From assembly GCA_965977975.1 (NCBI GenBank), contig CBHCZH010000143.1, positions 1-9,277 on the forward strand: 9,277 nt of DNA, in the 5' to 3' direction. This DNA is from Croceibacterium_A sp965977975. Its GTDB lineage: Bacteria; Pseudomonadota; Alphaproteobacteria; Sphingomonadales; Sphingomonadaceae. Below are positions 1-5,525 of the stretch, piece after piece (within the stretch, counting starts at the first letter, position 1; every line of letters begins with the position of its first letter). Under the pieces are notes generated by a model. That model was given only the letters and a program-made list of their open reading frames with translations, did not search any database and was not told the origin of the DNA. The position numbers and the translations under genes are program-made.

Positions 1-216
1 GGGTTCATCTACGTCGACGACGCGCTGGTCCCCGAAGGCGGCTTCGGCGACGCCATGGCGCGGGTCAACTGCGGCGGTGAGGACGCGCCGCTGATCACTC
101 TGCGCGCCGACCGCACGCTCGACTACGGCCGGGTCATGGCGGTGATGGGCGAACTCAACCGCGCCGGCTGCAACAGCATCTCCCTGGTCACCCAGGGTTC
201 AGTCGAGGCTCCATAG
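1..216 (+). CDS. tolR: TolR (ExbD/TolR family), C-terminal fragment
   Basis: An open frame with no start in the window codes for 71 residues and ends in TAG at 214-216. TolR is an inner-membrane protein with one N-terminal membrane helix. With TolQ it forms the proton channel that energises TolA, and its periplasmic domain contacts peptidoglycan. Only the C-terminal periplasmic part is present here. The stretch ending in ITLRADRTLDYGRVMAVMGEL, followed by a short loop and ISLVTQ, has the beta-alpha-beta pattern typical of the end of ExbD/TolR proteins. The next gene starts 11 bases after the stop and is TolA-like, followed by tolB and pal, so this is TolR rather than an ExbD of a TonB system. 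The N-terminal membrane helix lies outside the window. Identification relies on both fold pattern and context. Confidence 0.88.
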   Translation, partial: GFIYVDDALVPEGGFGDAMARVNCGGEDAPLITLRADRTLDYGRVMAVMGELNRAGCNSISLVTQGSVEAP

Positions 217-227
217 CGGACAAGGCG

Positions 228-989
228 ATGGCATCCTTCGCTCACCTGTCGCGCGAGGAGCGGATCGGCCTCGGCATCGCCGCGGCGGCGCACGTCGCGC
301 TGGTCGGCGCGCTCGTGTGGCAAGTGCGCGACGACCCGACCGCGCTGCCGATCCCCGAGCGGATGAGCGTCAGTTTGGCCGATGAAGTCAGCCTCGAATC
401 GACCGCGCCCAATCCGTCGGCCGAACCGCAAGCCTCGATCGCACCGGTGCTGTCACCCGAACCGGAGCCGGTGGTCGAACCGGAGCCGGTGCGCGACGTC
501 ACGCGCCCGACGCCTCGCCCGACCGCTCGTGCTACCCAGCGCCCGACGCCTGCTCCGACCCCTCGAGCGACACCGACCCGCCAGGCCGGCGGCACGCGGC
601 TCGGCGACGATTTCCTGCGCGGCGTCGGCGGTAGCGAGCGGACAAACGATCGCGGCTCGCCGGCGGCTACGTTCGGGCCGGCCGAAGCCGCCTCGTTGAT
701 CCAGGCAATCAGCCGTGAGATCAAGCCACACTGGAACGCGCCGCAGGGCGTCGACGCGGAGAAGCTGGTCACGGTGCTCAGCTTCGAACTCAATCCCGAT
801 GGCAGCCTCAAGGGCACGCCTCGCGTCGTCAGCCAATCGGGGGTTACCGATTCCAATCGGCCGCAACAGCAGCTTCATGCCGAGCGGGCGATCCGCGCGG
901 TGCAGCTCGCAGCGCCGTTCGATTTGCCGGACGAGTTCTACGATAAATGGAAGCGCGTCAGTTCACTGCGCTTCGACAGGAGGCTTTGA
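228..989 (+). CDS. tolA: TolA-like energy-coupling protein with a TonB-like linker
   Basis: This 253-residue protein starts at ATG 228, 11 bases after tolR, with only a weak purine stretch upstream. Residues about 13-33 (IGLGIAAAAHVALVGALVW) form a single membrane anchor. Residues about 60-120 are a periplasmic linker rich in Pro, Glu, Thr and Arg (PEPEPVVEPEPV, then PTPRPT-type repeats). Residues about 150-253 are a TonB/TolA-type C-terminal domain with ISREIKPHWNAP, a SFELNPDGSLKG strand pair and ERAIRAVQLAAPFDLP. TolA connects the TolQR motor to TolB and Pal at the outer membrane. Classical TolA has a long Ala/Lys-rich helical middle domain; here it is replaced by a short Pro-rich linker as in TonB, so the protein is short for TolA. 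A direct repeat in the linker (GAACCGGAGCCGGTG at 459-473 and 477-491) encodes the repeated EPEPV. Its position between tolR and tolB decides the name. Confidence 0.85.
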   Translation: MASFAHLSREERIGLGIAAAAHVALVGALVWQVRDDPTALPIPERMSVSLADEVSLESTAPNPSAEPQASIAPVLSPEPEPVVEPEPVRDVTRPTPRPTARATQRPTPAPTPRATPTRQAGGTRLGDDFLRGVGGSERTNDRGSPAATFGPAEAASLIQAISREIKPHWNAPQGVDAEKLVTVLSFELNPDGSLKGTPRVVSQSGVTDSNRPQQQLHAERAIRAVQLAAPFDLPDEFYDKWKRVSSLRFDRRL

Positions 990-991
990 TC

Positions 992-2374
992 ATGATGGTG
1001 CGCACTCTTTTGCTTGGGCTCGCGCTTTCCTTCGCGGTTCCGGCGGCCGCGCAGGACGCACCCACCGTCGCGCCGGCGATCGAGGTGTCGCCAGTAGAGG
1101 AAGAGGGCCTCAGCGGCACCGTGACCGACGAAAGCGCCTGGCAGGACCTCGGAATCGCCATTCCTGCGTTTGCCACCAACGCCAACCAACCGACACCGGC
1201 CAACGCGCAAGGCACGGCCGCGCTCGGGCTCGAGCTCTCGCGGGTGGTGTTCAACGACCTCAGGAACAACGGCCTGTTCCGCCCGGTCGGCCCCGACGCG
1301 CTGCCGCGCCCGGCCTATGCGCAGATAACCGCGCCGGCCTGGAGCACCTGGCAGGGCCGTTCGGCCGAAATGCTGGTCCACGGCTATGTGCGCGCCGCCG
1401 AAGGAGGTCAGTTGACCGTCGGTTGCTACCTCTACGACGTGCAGCTGCAGCAGGAGCTGGTGCGCGAAGGCTGGGTGGTCGCGCCCGCCGAATGGCGCCG
1501 CGCCGCGCACAAGTGCGCCGACCTCGTCTATTCGCGGCTCTCGGGCGAAAGCCCGTTCTTCGACAGCCGGATCGCCTACATCGCCGAGACGGGCCCCAAG
1601 GATAACCGCGTCAAGCGGCTCGCGATCATGGATTCGGACGGCGCCAACCACCGCTTCATCACCAACGGCCAGTCGACCGCGCTGACTCCGCGCTATTCGC
1701 CGGATTACTCGAAGATCGCCTACGTCAGCTACCTGAACGGCTTCGCGCGGATCTTCGTCTACGACATCGGCAGCGGCCGGCAGACCTTGATCACCGAAAG
1801 CCGCAATCCGACCTTCGCGCCGCGCTGGTCGCCCGACGGGCGCTGGATCCTCTATTCGATGGCGGTCGCCGGCAACACGGACATCTACCGCGTCGGTGCG
1901 GGCGGCGGCGGTTCGCCGCAGCGTCTGACCGACACGCCGGGTATCGACGTCGGCGGCTCCTACTCGCCCGACGGTTCGCGCGTCGTCTTCGAGAGCGACC
2001 GTTCGGGAAGCCAGCAGGTCTATGTGATGAACGCCGACGGCTCCGACCAGCGGCGGATCAGCTTCTTCGGCGGCCGTGCCGCGACGCCCGAATGGAGCCC
2101 GCGCGGCGACCAGATCGCCTTCACGCACATCGCCGGCGACTTGCGCATCGCGGTGATGAGCCCTGGAGGCGGCGGCATGCGGCACCTGACCAATTCCTGG
2201 CAGGACGAGGCCCCGACCTGGGCTCCCAACGGGCGCATCGTGCAGTTCTTCCGCACCGCGCGCAATTCGGGCGAAACCTCGATCTGGCAGGTCGACCTTA
2301 CCGGCCGCAACGAGCGGCGCCTGCCGACGCCGGTCGGCGCTTCGGACCCCGCGTGGGGACCGGTCCTGCCGTAA
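992..2374 (+). CDS. tolB: TolB, periplasmic beta-propeller of the Tol-Pal system
   Basis: This 460-residue protein is exported to the periplasm, where TolB binds Pal and TolA and helps control Pal movement during outer-membrane constriction. The start chosen is ATG 992. A perfect AGGAGG lies at 978-983, eight bases upstream, inside the end of tolA, and a second ATG follows directly at 995. An upstream in-frame non-ATG start at 947 would overlap tolA by 43 bases and place charged residues before the signal peptide, so I reject it. Residues 1-20 (MMVRTLLLGLALSFAVPAAA) are a signal peptide with an A-A-A cleavage site before Gln21. Residues about 25-190 form the N-terminal alpha/beta domain. Residues about 195-460 carry the six-bladed propeller with repeated TolB/WD40-like motifs (PRYSPDYSKIAYVS, PRWSPDGRWILYS, GSYSPDGSRVVFESD, PEWSPRGDQIAFT, PTWAPNGR). 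Its length is near the family norm. Confidence 0.96.
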   Translation: MMVRTLLLGLALSFAVPAAAQDAPTVAPAIEVSPVEEEGLSGTVTDESAWQDLGIAIPAFATNANQPTPANAQGTAALGLELSRVVFNDLRNNGLFRPVGPDALPRPAYAQITAPAWSTWQGRSAEMLVHGYVRAAEGGQLTVGCYLYDVQLQQELVREGWVVAPAEWRRAAHKCADLVYSRLSGESPFFDSRIAYIAETGPKDNRVKRLAIMDSDGANHRFITNGQSTALTPRYSPDYSKIAYVSYLNGFARIFVYDIGSGRQTLITESRNPTFAPRWSPDGRWILYSMAVAGNTDIYRVGAGGGGSPQRLTDTPGIDVGGSYSPDGSRVVFESDRSGSQQVYVMNADGSDQRRISFFGGRAATPEWSPRGDQIAFTHIAGDLRIAVMSPGGGGMRHLTNSWQDEAPTWAPNGRIVQFFRTARNSGETSIWQVDLTGRNERRLPTPVGASDPAWGPVLP

Positions 2375-2432
2375 ACGCGTTTCGAATTCCAACGGGTCGC
2401 GCCGCTAGAGATCATCTGAAGGAGACAAATCC

Positions 2433-2942
2433 ATGAACAAGATCGCCATCGCCGTGACTCTGGCGAGCGCATTGGCCCTGTCGGCCTGCAAGAAGGAAGC
2501 CCCCGAAGAGCTGCCGCCGCCGCCGCAGCAAGACGTTACTCCGCCGCCGGTCACTCCGACCCCGAGCGGCCCCATTCCCGGCGCGCAGCCGCACTTCCAG
2601 CAGATGATGCAGGGACGCGACGTCATCTACTTCGACACCGACAAGTTCGACATCGATTCCGAAGACCAGGCGGCGTTGCGCCAGCAGGCCCAGTACCTGC
2701 AGCAGTACCCGAACGTGCGCGCCACGGTCGAAGGTCACTGCGACGAGCGCGGCACGCGCGAATACAACCTCGCGCTTGGCGAGCGGCGTGCCAACGCGGC
2801 GAAGAACTATCTGGTCAGCCTGGGAGTCGGCGCCGACCGCGTCACCACGGTCAGCTACGGCAAGGAACGTCCGGTGGCGCTGGGCTCGAACGAGCAGGCC
2901 TGGGCGCGTAACCGCCGCGCGGTCACAATCGTGCTGAACTAA
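2433..2942 (+). CDS. pal: Pal, peptidoglycan-associated lipoprotein
   Basis: This 169-residue outer-membrane lipoprotein anchors the outer membrane to peptidoglycan and is the final partner of the Tol motor. A strong AAGGAG at 2419-2424 lies eight bases before ATG 2433. Residues 1-18 are a lipoprotein signal with the lipobox LSAC, so Cys19 is the predicted lipidated residue. Residues about 22-58 are a Pro-rich tether (LPPPPQQDVTPPPVTPTPSG). Residues about 62-169 form the OmpA-like peptidoglycan-binding domain with VIYFDTDKFDI, VEGHCDERGTREYNLALGERRA and a final RNRRAVTIVL. The Asp and Arg of the middle motif are the usual diaminopimelate-binding residues. It begins 58 bases after tolB, consistent with one operon. 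No cpoB/ybgF gene follows it directly, unlike the enterobacterial cluster. Confidence 0.96.
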   Translation: MNKIAIAVTLASALALSACKKEAPEELPPPPQQDVTPPPVTPTPSGPIPGAQPHFQQMMQGRDVIYFDTDKFDIDSEDQAALRQQAQYLQQYPNVRATVEGHCDERGTREYNLALGERRANAAKNYLVSLGVGADRVTTVSYGKERPVALGSNEQAWARNRRAVTIVLN

Positions 2943-2947
2943 AAATC

Positions 2948-2971
2948 TCCCCTTCCGCTCGCGGGAGGGGA
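2948..2971 (-). terminator. Hairpin and T-tract, terminator oriented for the minus strand; also an inverted-repeat copy
   Basis: The arms CCCCTTCCG (2949-2957) and CGGGAGGGG (2962-2970) pair over nine positions with one G-U pair and a CTCG loop; T2948 and A2971 can extend the stem. Read on the minus strand, the hairpin is followed by GATTTTT, the layout of a rho-independent terminator, and it begins about 7 bases after the stop of the small minus-strand gene. Read on the plus strand it follows the pal stop closely but no T-run comes after it, so it would be a weaker terminator for the tol-pal operon. The core is nearly identical to the repeat at 9233-9254. Confidence 0.6.
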
Positions 2972-2977
2972 AACCGG

Positions 2978-3145
2978 TCAGTCGAGCAGCGGCAGCTCGG
3001 CCATGAATGCGGGCGCGGCGATCCCGGTCGTCGCGCCCGTTTCGCCGACCAGCTCTCTCACGCGCGCTGAGCCGGGCGCGAACAGCGCCAGCGCCGAAAG
3101 CGCGAAGATCGAGAAAGCCGAAACGACGGAAAGCTGCCTGGACAT
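2978..3145 (-). CDS. Small secreted or membrane-anchored peptide, hypothetical
   Basis: This is a 55-residue reading frame starting at ATG 3145. A second ATG at 3163 and a GTG at 3175 are in frame upstream. I know no family for it. Residues 1-28 (MSRQLSVVSAFSIFALSALA then LFAPGSA) form a hydrophobic helix with an A/G-rich end, so it is either a signal peptide or a membrane anchor. The rest is short and ends in AELPLLD. Support for a real gene is indirect. By hand count 47 of 55 third codon positions are G or C, as expected for coding DNA here. A terminator-like hairpin with a T-tract sits directly downstream in the matching direction. No clear Shine-Dalgarno is visible before any start. The stretch 2943-3302 holds no other convincing gene. 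It could also be non-coding spacer with a chance frame. Confidence 0.42.
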   Translation of the reverse strand: MSRQLSVVSAFSIFALSALALFAPGSARVRELVGETGATTGIAAPAFMAELPLLD

Positions 3146-3244
3146 TGGAAAGACTCGTCTCATATTGCGCTGCACAAATAGTTGCGTCGGTTACTTTTGC
3201 AACGCGGCATCGATCGGTGGAGGCAAATTTTCTGCCGAGCGCCG

Positions 3245-3273
3245 TTTCCGGCCCGCGGGCGAGTGCCTATAGT
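3245..3273 (+). promoter_or_regulatory. Possible housekeeping-type promoter for the J-domain gene
   Basis: TATAGT at 3268-3273 matches five of six bases of the TATAAT -10 box. Seventeen bases upstream is TTTCCG (3245-3250), a poor -35 match. Transcription would begin near 3280, giving a leader of only about 23 bases before ATG 3303. The reading is weak and rests on the -10 box and spacing alone. Confidence 0.25.
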
Positions 3274-3302
3274 TGGACGATGCTGTCCGATCTCTTAACT
3301 CC

Positions 3303-3836
3303 ATGACCCGCGCGAAGCGCTCGCTCGACTGGGGCTTCCCGCGCTGGCGCGGCTACGGCAGCTCGCGCGAGGCGGCGAAAGTGCGCCTCTGCGACCGGCA
3401 CGGCTGCGACGAGCCGGGCAACTGTCCCGCGCCCAAGGCTCCGAACAGCCCTGAGCGGTGGTATTTCTGCCAGCGTCACGCCGCCGAATACAACTCGAAG
3501 TGGGATTACTTCGAAGGCCTCGAGAAAGCCGAGGCCGAAGCCCGCGAGCGGTCGGAGACGAACGAGGCCGCCGGCTACCGCTCGGCCGCGCACTACGGCT
3601 GGGCTTCGTCGGGCGACGGCACCCGCAGCGCCGACGAAATGCGTGCGCTCGAGCTGCTCGGCCTAGAGAGCGACGCCGATTTCGATGCGGTCAAGAAGGC
3701 CTGGCGCGCCAGGGCCAAGGAACTCCATCCCGACGTTAATCCGGGCGACGCGGAGGCGGCCAAAGCATTCCAGGCCTATCAGCTCGCCTACGAAGTCCTG
3801 CGTCAGGCCGAAGAACGGCGCGAGTGGCGGGGATAG
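3303..3836 (+). CDS. J-domain protein with an N-terminal Cys/His cluster (DnaJ class C type)
   Basis: This is a 177-residue protein. The C-terminal part, residues about 113-170, is a J domain (RALELLGLESDADFDAVKKA, then the HPD motif at 142-144 in KELHPDVNPGD, then AFQAYQLAYEVL). J domains stimulate Hsp70 (DnaK) ATPase, and HPD is the essential contact. There is no G/F region and no CXXCXGXG zinc repeat, so it is not DnaJ itself. The first 70 residues are unusual: a Trp/Arg-rich start (RSLDWGFPRWRGYG), then Cys30, His33, Cys35, Cys41, Cys56 and His59 around RWYFCQRHAAEYN, which suggests a small metal-binding fold. Residues about 71-90 are a charged helix. I chose ATG 3303; an in-frame TTG at 3273 adds ten unlikely residues. 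No Shine-Dalgarno is visible. Its stop is seven bases from that of the convergent lipoprotein gene. Similar proteins are, from memory, typical of sphingomonads; the client or site of action is unknown. Confidence 0.85.
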   Translation: MTRAKRSLDWGFPRWRGYGSSREAAKVRLCDRHGCDEPGNCPAPKAPNSPERWYFCQRHAAEYNSKWDYFEGLEKAEAEARERSETNEAAGYRSAAHYGWASSGDGTRSADEMRALELLGLESDADFDAVKKAWRARAKELHPDVNPGDAEAAKAFQAYQLAYEVLRQAEERREWRG

Positions 3837-3843
3837 TGCGAGT

Positions 3844-4113
3844 TTACTGCGGCTCCGGGTCCATCTCGTCGGCGGCGTTCTCGAGCCGGTCCTTGGTTTC
3901 CTCGCCGGTCTCGCGCAGCTTGTCCGCCTCAGCCTCGCCAGCTTCTTCTTCCGGTCCGCCTTCGGTGAGCGCTTCCTCCAGCTCCGCATCGGCCTCGTAA
4001 GCTTCGTCGAGGGCTTCGGCCTGCTCCTCGACCTCGTTCTCGGCCTGGCTGTCGCAGCCCGCGAGGGCAAATCCGGTGGCGGCTACGGCGGCGAAAATCG
4101 GGCGCTTGTTCAT
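3844..4113 (-). CDS. Small, strongly acidic predicted lipoprotein, hypothetical
   Basis: This is an 89-residue protein beginning with a lipoprotein signal (MNKRPIFAAVAATGFALAGC) in which LAGC is the lipobox and Cys20 the predicted lipidated residue. The mature part is low-complexity and probably helical or disordered. By count 29 of its 70 residues are Asp or Glu and only four are Lys or Arg. No catalytic motif is visible and no function can be assigned; comparable Ala/Glu-rich small lipoproteins are common in sphingomonads as I recall them. It starts 58 bases downstream of the PLP-enzyme gene on the same strand, so it may be read from that transcript. The upstream sequence gives only a weak GGGAAC ribosome site. 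Its stop is seven bases from the stop of the convergent J-domain gene. Long frames on the opposite strand across it are shadows. Confidence 0.7.
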   Translation of the reverse strand: MNKRPIFAAVAATGFALAGCDSQAENEVEEQAEALDEAYEADAELEEALTEGGPEEEAGEAEADKLRETGEETKDRLENAADEMDPEPQ

Positions 4114-4171
4114 CGTAGGTTCCCAGGGCTTGCTTTCCAGGAAGGCAACTCAGCTCAGAACCGGGAAGTTC

Positions 4172-5482
4172 CTATACGGCTGCCAGCGCCTGTTCGAAGT
4201 CGGCGATCAGGTCGTCGGCGTCCTCGATCCCGATCGACACGCGCACGAGGTTGTCGGCGATGCCGAGCTGCGCCCTGCGCTCTTCGGGAATCGAGAGGTG
4301 CGTCATCGCCGCCGGGTGGCTGGCGAGCGTCTCGGTACCGCCGAGGCTGACCGCGAGCTTGGCGATCCGCAGGTTGTCGAGGAAGCGGAACGCCTCCGCC
4401 TCGCCGCCCTTCACGAACAGGCTGAACGTGCTGCCGGGCCCCGTGCAGTGGCGGTCGTAGATGTCCTTCTGTCGCCCTTCCCTGAGCAGGCCGAGGAAAC
4501 CGACTCCTTCGACCTTGGGATGGTCCTTGAGGAAATCGCAGACCAGACAAGCGTTCTCGGTGGCGCGCTGCATGCGGATCTCGAGCGTCTCCAGGCTGCG
4601 CAGCAGCATCCAAGCCGTGTTGGGATCGCAAATCCCGCCCATCGTGTTTCTCAAAGCGCGCACCGGATCCATCCATCGCTTGGCGCCCGAGACGCCGCCC
4701 GCGACGAGGTCCGAATGGCCGCCCGCGTACTTGGTCAGCGAATAGGCGACGATGTCGGCGCCATGCCGGAGCGGGCTTTGCCAGAGCGGGCCGAGGAAGG
4801 TGTTGTCGATCGCGATCGGCGTCCGGTTGGGGTCGAGCGCAGCATCGCGCGCCTCGCGGACCGCTTCGATGTCGACGAGGGCGTTGGTCGGGTTGCCCGG
4901 GCTCTCGAGGTAGATCATCGCCACCTTGCCGCCTTGTCCGGCGGCCTGGTCCCGAGCTCTCGCGAGCACCGCATCAAGGTCCTCACGCGTCGCGCCGGCG
5001 GGGAAGTCGACATAGGTCACGCCGAACTTGCCGAGCACTTTGGCGACGAAGCCTTCGCTTGCCGCGTAGAGCGGGCCCGAGTGGACGATGACATCGCCCG
5101 CCTGGCAAAAGGCCATCATCAGGATGCAGATCGCGGTCATGCCGCTGGAAAAGACCAGCGCGTCCTCGGCACCGTCCCAGACGCTCAAACGATCCTCGAG
5201 GATTTCCTGGTTGGGTCCGTTGAAGCGGGAATAGACCAGCCCCTCGGCCCCGCCCGCCCGCTTGCCGGTGATCCCCTCGAAGTGCCGCTTGCCGGCTTCG
5301 GCGCTCTCGAACACGAAAGTGCTCGTGAGGAAGATCGGCGGTTTCAATGAGCCTTCGGACAGCACCGGATCGTAGCCGTAGCCCATCATCAGCGTCGACG
5401 GCTTGAGCTCGCGCCCGCCAATCTGGGTCACTTCGCGCTTCGGTTTGCGGCGCGGGGTCGGGCGGTCGATTGGATCGGACAT
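4172..5482 (-). CDS. PLP-dependent Cys/Met metabolism enzyme (cystathionine gamma-synthase / methionine gamma-lyase family)
   Basis: This 436-residue cytosolic enzyme belongs to the fold-type I trans-sulfuration family, which catalyses gamma- or beta-replacement and elimination on cysteine, homocysteine, cystathionine or methionine-type substrates. Lys251 in SLTKYAGGHSD is the pyridoxal-phosphate lysine. Asp226 (IAIDNTF) pairs with the ring nitrogen. Tyr84 and Arg86 (VYSRFNGPN) and Gly114-Met115 (SSGMTA) bind phosphate. Tyr139 stacks on the ring, and Arg414 (NLVRVSIGIED) should bind the substrate carboxylate. The start at ATG 5482 is supported by AGGGGA at 5487-5492. The N-terminus is about 10-20 residues longer than in MetB or MGL. 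The loop after Tyr139 reads YAASEGF, so the cysteine typical of methionine gamma-lyase is absent. Exact specificity (gamma-synthase, gamma-lyase or a sulfhydrylase-like role) cannot be settled from sequence. It follows the transporter gene by 43 bases. Confidence 0.88.
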   Translation of the reverse strand: MSDPIDRPTPRRKPKREVTQIGGRELKPSTLMMGYGYDPVLSEGSLKPPIFLTSTFVFESAEAGKRHFEGITGKRAGGAEGLVYSRFNGPNQEILEDRLSVWDGAEDALVFSSGMTAICILMMAFCQAGDVIVHSGPLYAASEGFVAKVLGKFGVTYVDFPAGATREDLDAVLARARDQAAGQGGKVAMIYLESPGNPTNALVDIEAVREARDAALDPNRTPIAIDNTFLGPLWQSPLRHGADIVAYSLTKYAGGHSDLVAGGVSGAKRWMDPVRALRNTMGGICDPNTAWMLLRSLETLEIRMQRATENACLVCDFLKDHPKVEGVGFLGLLREGRQKDIYDRHCTGPGSTFSLFVKGGEAEAFRFLDNLRIAKLAVSLGGTETLASHPAAMTHLSIPEERRAQLGIADNLVRVSIGIEDADDLIADFEQALAAV

Positions 5483-5500
5483 GGTTTCCCCTGTAACGAT

Positions 5501-5518
5501 CTGGCGCGCGAGCGCCAG
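5501..5518 (-). other. Perfect stem-loop between the transporter and PLP-enzyme genes
   Basis: CTGGCGC at 5501-5507 and GCGCCAG at 5512-5518 pair perfectly over seven bases with a four-base loop (GCGA on plus, TCGC on minus). The element lies between the transporter stop and the next start on the minus strand, ending 18 bases before that start. No T-run follows it in the minus direction, so it is not a convincing intrinsic terminator. It could modulate read-through or protect transcript ends. Confidence 0.45.
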
Positions 5519-5525
5519 GCCTTCA

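Noticed and set aside
938..2392. A 484-codon open frame on the minus strand across tolB
   Set aside because: It is an antisense shadow of tolB: low-complexity Arg/Ala/Gly/Val sequence without domain features, opposite a gene with signal peptide, ribosome site and propeller repeats.
3003..3306. Plus-strand frames of about 90-100 codons between pal and the J-domain gene
   Set aside because: They are Arg/Ser/Ala-rich with no ribosome site; the third-position G+C bias in this stretch fits the minus-strand small gene.
4158..4171. GAAC / GTTC inverted repeat just after the PLP-enzyme stop
   Set aside because: It has only four pairs and no T-run, so it is not supported as a terminator.
4076..5350. 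A 424-codon open frame on the plus strand opposite the PLP enzyme
   Set aside because: The minus-strand protein has all PLP-binding residues; the plus frame is an Arg/Ala/Glu-rich shadow with no motif.
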